Assembly (NCBI RefSeq): GCF_026151205.1
Contig: NC_087073.1
Location: forward strand, 17,317,837-17,381,836
Direction: 5' to 3'
DNA: 64,000 bases
Origin: Bolinopsis microptera
Taxonomy: Eukaryota; Ctenophora; Tentaculata; Lobata; Bolinopsidae
Made by a program: the position numbers and the translations under genes. The notes beneath the pieces were generated by a model, which was not told the origin of the DNA, made no database searches, and was given only the letters and a program-made list of their open reading frames with translations. This document shows positions 23,880-33,800 of this stretch, in pieces (the first letter of the stretch is position 1; every line of letters starts with the position of its first letter).

Positions 23880-24135
23880 TACCTCGTGCTGTGGGCCGTA
23901 TAAACGGCGCACACCACCGCCCCGCCTTACATTATATTACTTCGTGGTTGCAGGGCGAAGCCTGTGGGCTGTGCAGTTTGTTTCGGCCTCGAGTGGCGTG
24001 TGCTTGCCCATCGAATACACGATTGAAACACTAATTATTTATTGGCATTCTACAGTCTCCAAAACGAAGTACGAAAGTAAATTAACTTTGAGCTTTGTTT
24101 TGGCGACTGCTTCATCGATGGGCGAGTAAGTATTT
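23880..24135. other. GC-richer block ending in a possible exon/donor
   Basis: A locally GC-richer stretch in an AT-rich spacer, ending with ATGGGCGAGTAAGTATT, which contains a near-ideal 5' splice site two codons after an ATG. It could be a first exon of an unrecognised plus-strand gene, but no downstream coding exon was found, so no gene is called. Confidence 0.25.
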
Positions 24136-24357
24136 GTTGTTTAGCGGTGTTGAAGATTAGAGCAATTATATAATGTAAATCTCCATCATAATATAGGCTA
24201 GTGTAAACATATATAATCAATAATACAAACAAATAGTATAAGTAACTTGCTAGATGTGATTTAAACACATGTTTACGTCAATTATTACTAAAATTAATAT
24301 TCTTTTTGCTTTAATACAATTACATGTCGCATAATTGATTAGTTGAATGAAACTTGT

Positions 24358-24526
24358 CACAGGAGGGGCTAAGTGTACTGCTACTAACTGCTGCTCACTC
24401 CTGCTGTCGCGCGCGCGCCCAAAGCAGCAGTGAGCAGCAGTGAGCAGCAGTTAGTAGCAGTGAGCAGCAGTGAGCAGCAGTGAGCAGCAGTGAGCAGCAG
24501 TTTCTTTGCACTTAGCCCCTCCTGTG
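24358..24526. mobile_element. Small hairpin MITE filled with GAGCAGCAGT repeats
   Basis: A 169 bp element with an 18-base terminal inverted repeat CACAGGAGGGGCTAAGTG on both ends and TTGT on both outer sides. The interior is a 10-base tandem repeat (GAGCAGCAGT, about ten units) whose complement begins just inside the left end (ACTGCTGCTCACTCCTGCTG), so one strand can fold almost end to end. Confidence 0.78.
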
Positions 24527-24597
24527 TTGTGTTACATTAAATGTCTACGCCTGACGCAGAACTGCATACTGCTTAGCACTTCATGCTTGAGCGTTAA

Positions 24598-24690
24598 TGT
24601 TGTTCACAGAGGCGCGCGCTCAATCACAAATAATGAGCGGTTTTTGGAACCCCTCCATTATTATATTAATTAGACCGCAGTGCTCACGGC
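24598..24690 (+). repeat. Dispersed direct repeat, copy A
   Basis: About 85 bases beginning TGTTCACAGAGGCGCGCGCT and including GCTCACGGCC near the end, repeated at 25566-25680 in the same orientation about 970 bases away with small indels. The sequence between the copies (24690-25510) is rich in GCGCG-containing fragments without a recognised gene. Confidence 0.75.
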
Positions 24691-25510
24691 CTGTACTGCA
24701 TACTGCGCGAAGGACAGAAATATCTTTTAAATTATTTTGCTTCTGAAATTTTGGCTCTAGTAATTAAAAAATACGACATGTAATTGTAAAATAACAATTA
24801 AATAAATCCTGTGCGCGGCGCCTATACAGCTGCACCTAAGAATTTCTCAACAATTTTGGCTGTGCGCAGCGTACTGTATATGTGGTTGAAATTAATATTT
24901 AAATTTATTTAGAAATATAATTATATAAATTATAATTAATTGACGATGTCAATTCATGGCAGCTCGGCGCGGCACAGTAGCGCATCTCGCCGATCTAGCC
25001 AGAGAAAAGCCTGATTGAGTGCGCGGCGCGGCACAGTAACGCATCGCGCTACAACCTTTTCGGCTCAGTAGTGAAGTGTGCAATAGGCAACAAAATCGTC
25101 TCAATTTTTAAAACAAATTATGTCCCTTATAAAGCTATTTTAAGAATACTGCTTAACGCAAGCCGCGCGCAACTGCTGTTGTTGTAAAGACCCGTATAGA
25201 GCCACCTCTAAGGGCTTTGAGACAGTTTATTAAATATAATATAATAATCAATAATATCGAAAGTCGTTTCAAAATATTTTCAAACTCAAAGTTGAAATCA
25301 CACTCACACTAAAAAGATCAATTATTTATATTTTGTCAAATAGTAAAAATTTTAAAAAAAAACTCTCGACACATTACAGTACGTAAGCATGATTAGCATC
25401 AGCATGCCTTTCATTTTATTTGTACCACTTAAGTCCCAGAACCTTTTATCTTTTAATTCTGCTCTGCTACAAACTGCTACAAACTGGCACTAACTGCTAC
25501 AAACTTACCT

Positions 25511-25563
25511 GGGGACCTCAGGCTATTTAATTATGTTTATGAACATAATAGCCTGAGGTCCCC
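25511..25563. repeat. Perfect hairpin GGGGACCTCAGGCTAT
   Basis: Inverted repeat with a perfect 16-base arm (25511-25526 and 25548-25563). The stem can extend through TTATGTT/AACATAA after a small bulge, leaving a loop of about four bases. Confidence 0.85.
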
Positions 25564-25565
25564 AA

Positions 25566-25695
25566 GTAACGGTACTGCTGTTCACAGAGGCGCGCGCTCA
25601 ATCACAAATAATTAGCGCGCGGTTTTTGGAAACTCTCCATTATTATATTAATTAGATCGCAGTTGGCAGTGCTCACGGCCAACTGCGATCTAATT
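25566..25695 (+). repeat. Dispersed direct repeat, copy B, ending in a 17-bp perfect hairpin
   Basis: Second copy of the 24598 repeat. Here the end is a perfect 17-base inverted repeat, AATTAGATCGCAGTTGG (25650-25666) with its complement at 25679-25695 around a 12-base loop. Copy A has lost this stem. Confidence 0.78.
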
Positions 25696-26219
25696 CGATA
25701 TAAAAATTCGATATAAAAATTCAATAAAAATCTTAGAAAATTTCATAAAAACCCTTTGTGGTAGTAGTAAAAGTAGCCAATTCAATTTGTTGGCTCTAAA
25801 TTAATATCTAAATCTGATATTTTAACTATACTACCACTTTTTATTCCTCTTTCTCCTTTAAGAGCAATAATTGTCGTAAGTCAAATCTTATTCTTTTCCT
25901 GATAAAAGTCATCGCTTGTCTGTATCTTTGACCTGATTTTCTAGACATTCTATCAGCTAACTTCTTGAAGAACGTATTTGCTTCTCTTCCCATTCCACCT
26001 GTTGTTGATAGGACTATTGGTGTAAATGTCCATGTTCCATTTGATATAAAATAATTTATGTTGCTAAGTAAAGTAAGTAAGTAAGTAAAGATTATGACAT
26101 AACATCATCACAAGTGTCTACAAAATATCATTGCACTAAATAAAGAAATAATTTAAATAAATATATTTTTCCATCAACATTAATAATTTATCAAATTCAA
26201 TTTTATTAATTAATAAAAT

Positions 26220-27250
26220 CTAATACATTATCTATAAATAATAATTAATACTTCCCAGTGGAATAAAGATTTATAAAACTTTGCCACAAAAGGACGAAAC
26301 CAAAGATATTCATTATGTGTCTCCTTATTGCTTAAATAACTGGGTCCTTCAATTTTCCCCAAAACTTCATTCGAAACATTCCAAAAATAAAAATCATTTA
26401 CAATGTTTTTTGAAATCATTTCTTTCTTAAATCCTTCCAATCTAACTTTAAAGCTTAAAACTGTTGAGCAGTTCTTGACATCTGAAGGGAGTTTGTTCCA
26501 GTAAGGAATGACTCGCTCCGGAAGAAAAGAAGACTGGAGATTCTTAACTTAAGTTACACTCTTATTACACCTATTGGTTGAAACTAGATTAAGACCAGAT
26601 CTGCTCATTCTGAACAAACCCGATCCATATTCGGTCAAACCACTAGTTACTTTAAAAGCTTCGATAAGGTCCCCACGTATTCGCCGCTCTGCCAGCGTTG
26701 TCAAATTGAGGATATTCAGTCTACGGCTGTATGGAAGAGTACCCACCTCATCTAATCAATAAGACGGGTAGACCGCCTCTGGACGCTCTCCAGCTCCAAA
26801 ACAGTCCCCAACTTCCATGAGCCGCAACTGGATTCCACAATTGGACACAATACTCAAGATGAGGTCTTATCAAAGCTTTATAAATAGCTATCATTACAAC
26901 CTTTTCTCTAATAACTAAGTTCCTTACAATCCAGCAGATCATACGATTTGCTTTAGAAATACATGCTTTTATCTGTTCATTCCAAAGCAAGGAGCTATGG
27001 GTAATAACCCCCAAATCTTTTTCCTGTGCAGTTACTTCTAGTTCTACTCCATTTACAATATAATTCGAGTTAGGATTATTGTTCAGATTAATATGGACTA
27101 CTTTACACTTGGCAGGATTGAAGTTTAAGTGCCAAATACTCTCCCAAATTTCGAGTTTTAAAATATCATCAGATACACTTCTATGGTTAGCGGCATTACA
27201 AACTAACTTGAGATCATCTGCAAATAATTTAATCTTATTTTGCTGGGAAA
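26220..27250 (-). mobile_element. LINE 3' fragment (CR1/L2-like reverse transcriptase end)
   Basis: Minus-strand coding remnants in more than one frame. They run from LFADDLKLVCNAANH (the catalytic FADD box, about 27180-27240) through FNPAKCKVVHI, DLGVITHSSLLWNEQIKACI and YKALIRPHLEYCVQLWNP to LTTLAERRIRGDLIEAFK and VIPYWNKLPSDVKN. This order is typical of the RT thumb and C-terminus of CR1/L2/Jockey-type LINEs. It is 5'-truncated near 27250 and frame-broken. Confidence 0.85.
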
Positions 27251-28264
27251 ATATTAATTATATATTTTTCACATAGTGTGTTGGTATTGTGATGTCGTAC
27301 ATTTAAGTTTACTTTACTTTACATAACAGCTTTATGTAACAGAATGCTGTGATTTGCTTTCCATACCATATGTTTCTATTTTATGGTTGGGTAGTTCTTA
27401 AGGGGGCCGGGGGTCTTCATCAAAATTCTCTCAAAATCGACTTTATAGTTGTTTCTGATAGAGGGGAGTGATGTCTATCAGCTGCTTTTGGTCGCATGGA
27501 AAAATATTGTTCCTAGCCGAAATTATCGCCGGTCAAAGGTCAGCGCTTCTGTGTAATTGTATTGCGCGACCTTAAAAAGATTTATATGTGGAAGTAGTGA
27601 AACTAGCGGCTGCTATGAATGGGAACTTGCAACCCATGGCAACATTGAATATATTAACTTTATTACATCGCTTCCACACTAATTTTAATTAGTTTGCAGC
27701 GTTGAAATCAGTTTAAAAGCCTATCTTATTTATAAATCAATCACGGTTTTCCTAAATTAAACGGTGATGAATTGGTGGTGAGATGTCTTTTCTCATTGAT
27801 TAATGGATGGAAAGCATTGTGTGTTAATGGTAAGTTCACAGTACACTCACTGTACAGTGTACAGTACTTCACATTTCACAACGATAATCCACATTCCATG
27901 AGACATAAAACATTTACACACAACATGCACATACTTCACTCTTGGCAGTGAGGTATCCCAGCTGCATATAATGCAGTGTACTAATAGCAGGAGATAACGG
28001 ATAACAAAACGATTGCTCAGAATGTAACTCTGCCGGCCCATGATTTTCTGAATTGTTTATCAGTTAAAATCGAGTTCATCCAAATATCTACTTTTACAAG
28101 GAATACAAATTTTTAAGGAATACAAATTTGAATTTTGATCCTTATCACAGATTATACATATCATAGATAACCATAAATGCTGCGCGTTGGCTGATTGCCT
28201 CAATATGGTCGATACATGACAATCAGAGCCCTACCCACAACTAATTGGACCAATTTTGGAATTT
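27251..28264. other. Spacer with no recognised feature
   Basis: AT-rich sequence between the LINE fragment and the GTACTAACTG block. No reading frame or element end could be supported. Confidence 0.4.
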
Positions 28265-28620
28265 TTCAAAAGACTCACCCACCCCCTTCGCAGTACTAAC
28301 TGTTTTTTCGGATAATAATTAAGACACCCACCCCTTTTGCCGGCTTTTGCGGTACTAACTGTTGAGAAATCACGGTACTAACTGTGTCTTGGTATATAAA
28401 ATAAGATACCCACCCATAAATTGCTTTAAACAGCTAATTAAACATTGGGAAATGGGCAAATTATACCCACTAATATTTAGTAGGGGTTTTGTTTCCAATG
28501 TAGTCGAATTAGATAAAAAGTTACAAAAATTTTACTGTTTATCTGGGAAATGAGCAGCAGACCCACCACTTAGTACAAAAGTACTAACTGCGTTTTGGAA
28601 GAAAATATGACCCAGCCCCC
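28265..28620. repeat. Interspersed GTACTAACTG / GACCCACC motif block
   Basis: The 10-mer GTACTAACTG occurs near 28295, 28352, 28374 and 28582, interleaved with variants of ACCCACCC near 28270, 28325, 28410 and 28560. Spacing is irregular, so this is not a simple tandem array. It resembles the scattered internal motifs of the two GGGCAATT transposons, but no element ends were found. Confidence 0.5.
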
Positions 28621-29101
28621 CAACGTTACGTACAATTCTGACCTTATGATCCCCCCGAATCCCGATGAGTTCAGTTTCATCTACAAAAGGTAATTCTCGA
28701 ACAGCTATAGAAAACTGACTAAATTTCAGTATTTTGGTTCAATTATTTCATGAAAATGGCGAAGAGCTAAAGCTCACGAAGGTTTTTATCAGTTTTAAAA
28801 AGACTGATCTTAGATTTGACTTGTTTAGTGCCCCGGTCAGTAATAAGAAGAAGCTAATCATTTTTATCAAATTTGGTAATGTTAATGTGGCTTTTGATAT
28901 GTGTTGGTTCAGCCGAATTAATTATTATATAATCAAGTTTATCTTTCTAGTTAAGTTAGTTGTCATCCGGCCACACATTATGCAACTTAAATTCCAGTAC
29001 CATTTTCAATTAGTTGTTAGTCAAAATAATGTTATTGTAATTATGAATGACTGAAATGTACCCCTTGATTTATATATATAATAATTAATTAAATTTTTAA
29101 C

Positions 29102-29450
29102 GGCCAGGTAGCGCAGTTGGTTAGAACGCCTGTCTTACAATCGTTAGGTTGCGAGTTCGAAACCCACTGACTGCCTGGTCGTGGGGTGAGCGTCGTCGAC
29201 GTTCAGCTAAGGATCATGAGTGGTCTATGCAGCCCCCCGGTCTACTCGAGAAATCGGGGTGTGAGGGTTAAATGAGGAGCTGCACATTGCAGCAAAGTCT
29301 CGGACGAAGAAAGTATGGTACACAATACCTTAACCGTCACTGGCCAAAAAAAGATCCTTCGGCTTCCTGTAATTGGCTGGTTGCACTTGTGTAACATTGT
29401 GGCTGTTGGAATACACCGAAGTAAAATAAGTGTCTAGATAAAAAAAAAAT
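29102..29450 (+). mobile_element. tRNA-derived SINE
   Basis: The first 79 bases resemble a tRNA: acceptor strands GGCCAGG and CCTGGTC, an A box TAGCGCAGTTGG and a B box AGTTCGAAACC, which together form an internal Pol III promoter. The anticodon stem does not pair properly and the head is longer than a normal tRNA, so it is not a functional tRNA gene. A roughly 260-base unique body follows, then an A-rich tail (A9T, 29441-29450). No certain target duplication was found. The body does not match a SINE core domain that I can name. Confidence 0.85.
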
Positions 29451-30121
29451 AGAAATACAAATTAGGAAAGCAGACCTAAGGAACTTAAAGCAGAAGGCCT
29501 ATGAAAGTTACACTGTTGTTCAGCAGGTTTTTACATAGGCCAAAAAGCTTGTAACTGTTAGAGAAACAGAAGCCCGTCCTGCAGAAGGAGCTCCATTGCA
29601 TTGGTGAGCCTGAAATAGATGTTTTGACAACGGAAAATTTGGCACGTTTGGCATATGTTGCATCATAAGTTGTGGTTAAATGAGACCATTGTGGTTAATT
29701 TGAGCCTATCCAAAAGTCTCTATGATACACAAAAGCTGAGATAACTATATGAATAGAACTGAAATGGCCTTGACCAAAAGGGTGACTTTCCCAGTCTGAA
29801 GTTTTGGCCTCAATTTGTTTTTGGTTCTTAAGGCCTTGGAGAGGCCCCAAAAAATGTTCAGCCCTCTACTATGAAATGCAGGTAAACATCTCATTTCGTT
29901 CATACCTACTGACTAGACCATTACTGTTATCTGTGAGATATCAATATTCAATAGAAATAATGAACTTAACTTGTTAGATACTAGTTGATCTAATGTTTCC
30001 TCAATAGACTCTTGTTCAAATAAAATCCAACTTACTGTTCACTGAACAGTATTTCTTTAAATTTCTTTAAATTCATAACCATTGGAAACTTATTGTTTTA
30101 TTGAACCTTTATTGATTATAT
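29451..30121. other. Spacer with no recognised feature
   Basis: Between the SINE and the possible transposon at 30122. Nothing supported. Confidence 0.4.
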
Positions 30122-30717
30122 TAGGCTGTGCGCCATCGACCGTAATATGTGCTGACCATTGAATGGTTTTTTAGTTCGTATTTCGGTCAGCACATTATTT
30201 CGGAAACAATCAAAAAGTTATAATACTTCCCATATAATAACAAAATAACAATTTTGTTGAAATTTGGTCAGCTTACGTAAACACTTATGTTCTACTGAAC
30301 CTAAATTAGTTTGAGCAATTTCGATGGTAAGAATTTGACTTATCAACGAAATTTTATCTATTTTGTCATTTTTAGACCTCTTAATCAAGGCCAATCTCTC
30401 CCAACTAATTTAGGTTCGGTAGTTAAGTATGATTGGAAGGTTCTGACAAATTTTCAGCATGATTCATGTTCAGAAACCGAAGATATGACAAAATAATACG
30501 ACAAAAATCAACGAATTTCGTCAAATTACGCAACTTTTAACCCTAATTTTGCTCCAAAAGCCGCGCACCATCAAATATGGCACCTAGGCGAAACTCACTG
30601 ATCATTCCAAAAAGGTATGACAAATTTGGTACTGTAAAAATTCTCACAGTCTCTAGAAAACAATGGTACAAAAATTGTGAAAATCCGAGCAAGTTTATTT
30701 TTATTGTGCACCTCCTA
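30122..30717. mobile_element. Possible 596-bp DNA transposon with TAGG..GTGC ends
   Basis: The left end TAGGCTGTGCGCC and the right end (reverse strand TAGGAGGTGCAC) are imperfect inverted repeats. ATTATAT flanks both sides (30115-30121 and 30718-30724). Because the flanks are AT-rich, the duplication could be chance. There is no coding capacity. It sits about 100 bases upstream of the first recognised acyltransferase exon. Confidence 0.45.
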
Positions 30718-30833
30718 ATTATATCTTATTGATTATCTGTTTAGATGTTATCAGCTGTTCATGATGCAGGATTATAGAATCAGAGTGCTCTACCATCATA
30801 TAATTGGAGTAGGGAGCTGATACAAACTTCAAG

Positions 30834-33800
30834 ACAAGCTGGCGCCCAACTACGAGTTACAATCGGACCCCAACTTCCAGGGTTGTTCAGCAGACGGTGG
30901 CATGTGCAAAGCATTTCCTTTCATCGCTGCAATGGTCATACTTATTGTCACCACTGGAACATTTAATGCATTCACGTAAGTTTTAAGTTGCGGTAGTTAT
31001 ATTATTTCTATTCAATTCTTTAGGTTTTTATCAAATGAATGTATTGAGTCAATACAAGTCTTAAAACTCATTATATTATATCTAAATTAAGTATCTGATC
31101 ATTTGATGAAATTTAAATTATTATGTTTCAGGATACGGTGGTTGCTTGAAGATACATCATTCAATTTTATCCCTATCGTAGTTATATCAGAGATCATATT
31201 TCTATTCACTTTGCTCAATTTCCTGCAAACAGCATTCACTGACCCTGGAATCTTACAGAAAGGTAAGATCGATTATCTAGCTATTATTTAAATTATAAAC
31301 TTACTGCTAAAAATAGCTGAGCCTGTCTACATTATATTATATATAATAAAGATTACAAGACAATGTAGGGTGGACTAAGTACTACGTTCTAATATTTTAA
31401 ATGTGTTGTTGAAATAATATTTAAGTAGTAATATTTCTAAGCATTGGTTTGATGTTTTATATCAAATGATACATTATGCATTATATATTTAAAAACACAT
31501 TTATAACATGCTATGTAACAGCATATTTATACTCTCATGCGTGCAGTCAACTTATCACTTCATATTAAACAGATATAGATATAATCTATAACTAAACGTC
31601 ACATCAAAACGACACTAACTTATGGGTTTCAGAGAACGAGGAAGAGAGTGATAACGATTTCCACACCCCTCTCTTCAAGAATGTAATAATAAATAACACG
31701 ACAGTGAGGTTAAAGTACTGTGACACCTGTCAGTTCTACAGACCTCCCCGCACTTCTCACTGTAGCATGTGTAACCGGTGTATCGAGGTAAATAATTCCT
31801 TATCTTTTTAGTATCACCTTATATTTATCTTACTGTCCTCATAACTTGTGGCATAAAAATGTGGGGAATGTCTCCTCAAAAACTGATTGATTGTCGTGGT
31901 TTCGTAGTTATCTGACAAAAATTATGATACCTATCATTATCATTGATTAGAACACAACAGAGATTGATTACTGATTGTATAAAGATACCCAAAAAAGGAA
32001 AATTTCAATGACCGGACATTTTAACGCCCATCAGAATCATCGTGCACTTTTATTTGACTTTATTGCAATTTTTACAAGCCCTGAACAGTGAAAAGGAGGC
32101 CCGTGGTTCAAGTTGATAACATCACACTGTAACTCTATCCCTGTATTTAACCATGATACCCCCCAGTGTTTCACACTATTTCATTTAAAAGGTTCTGTAA
32201 TCAATTCTACTCATACCGTAAATTCCATAACTGCTACTTCATGTTTTCTGGTATATTGCATTACAGCACACAGATTGTATTAGTCCCTCGCCAAATCTCA
32301 ACCACTCCAACCTTGCCTCAGTGTCTACCGTGGTTCAGGGTCAAATATCAATAGTTCAATTCGTAAATTTTAAGTTTAATATACTTAAATCAAATAGACT
32401 TTAAACATAGACGTCTTACAAGATAAACCTTTAAGATAGACATTTAAGATAGACTTTTAACATGTAATTTAATGCTGAACTTCTAAGATATGTGTACTGC
32501 TCAATGTGCTAGGTCTGTTAAAACTAATTAAGACCCCCACTAACCTCCTCCCTTCCTCCGCAGAACTTCGACCACCACTGTCCCTGGGTAAACAACTGTG
32601 TGGGGAGGAGGAACTACCGGTTCTTCTTCTGCTTCCTAATGTGGCTATCTCTCCACATACTCCTCACTCTCTCACTATGTATATACCGGTGTGCCAGTGT
32701 CAGGCCGTTATGGTCCGACATTCCGAGGTAACAATTTTAGAAACTTCTCTCATTTTGTGTCACATTCCTTTTAAGTTCTAAGGTATTTTGTTAACTAAAC
32801 GGCTGAAGATGGTAAATTTTGCAATGTTTTCTCATCAAATTTCATGGAATTTTTTGCCGCGCTTTAATAATGACCCGTCAATTTCACGAACTGCTTTACA
32901 TGGCATGGCCTGGTATCGAAAGAAACATGCGCTGTTATGAATTTCAGGGTACTCAAACCAATACGTCGCTACTTGAAATATTTGTTAAATGAATTGTTCG
33001 ACTCTTAGATGCCTACCGGAATGAAATGACAAGCTAATCGAACCAATATGTTATATTTCCAGATAGCTCTTCACATGGTACTCCTAATTAGTAATTATCC
33101 ATTGCCAATTAACATTAAGGAAGTTGCGATGTATTGCATATTTCTACCTAGATAGATCATTATTGCTATTTTTGATAAAACTCACGTAATAATGGAGGAG
33201 ATATATTTGTCCGAGCTTGTGTGACGCATTACAAAATGAGCTGTCATTCATAAAGTATGAGATACAGGTATTATGCGAGTCTTGATTGCCGAGAATATCG
33301 ATCAGCCCCCTGGCTTTCAGCACACGTACAATACATGTACATGAATTATCCAAGCTATCACGTACGTCATACACGTACTGTTTGCTAAGGAACAATTTTA
33401 AAGGTTTAAAAATTGCTCGCTTCACTACGCATGTTGTGTTTTCTTAGCACAAGGAAGGTTCAGAGTGTTTACACACAATATAATATACCGGCGACAGTTC
33501 CGGCTAATTTCCACCTACTCATCATGCTGTACGAGGTATTTTGGACAACATGGAATGTTTTAAAACTTTAAAAAGTTAAAATATATTGTGATCCCATTTA
33601 ATGAACTGTCAGGTAGAAATTGGCCGAACAATTAATGGAATTTAAATCTGTAATACGTAGTAATATGATAAACCCTGTCACGGATCGACTATAGCTAATA
33701 AATCAGAATATATGTGAATAATAAATAATGTAATAAATTAACTGTATGAGGCTGTAATATATAATGTTACAGTCTAATCTCCTACGTTGATAGCTTCACA

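Noticed and set aside
23719..24129. 136-codon plus-strand ORF as a gene
   Set aside because: Crosses an abrupt change in base composition and shows no conserved motif. Only its possible terminal donor was kept, as a low-confidence note.
29102..29180. A functional tRNA gene
   Set aside because: The boxes and acceptor stem are tRNA-like, but the anticodon stem does not pair, the length is wrong, and a body with A-rich tail follows. A SINE head explains it better.
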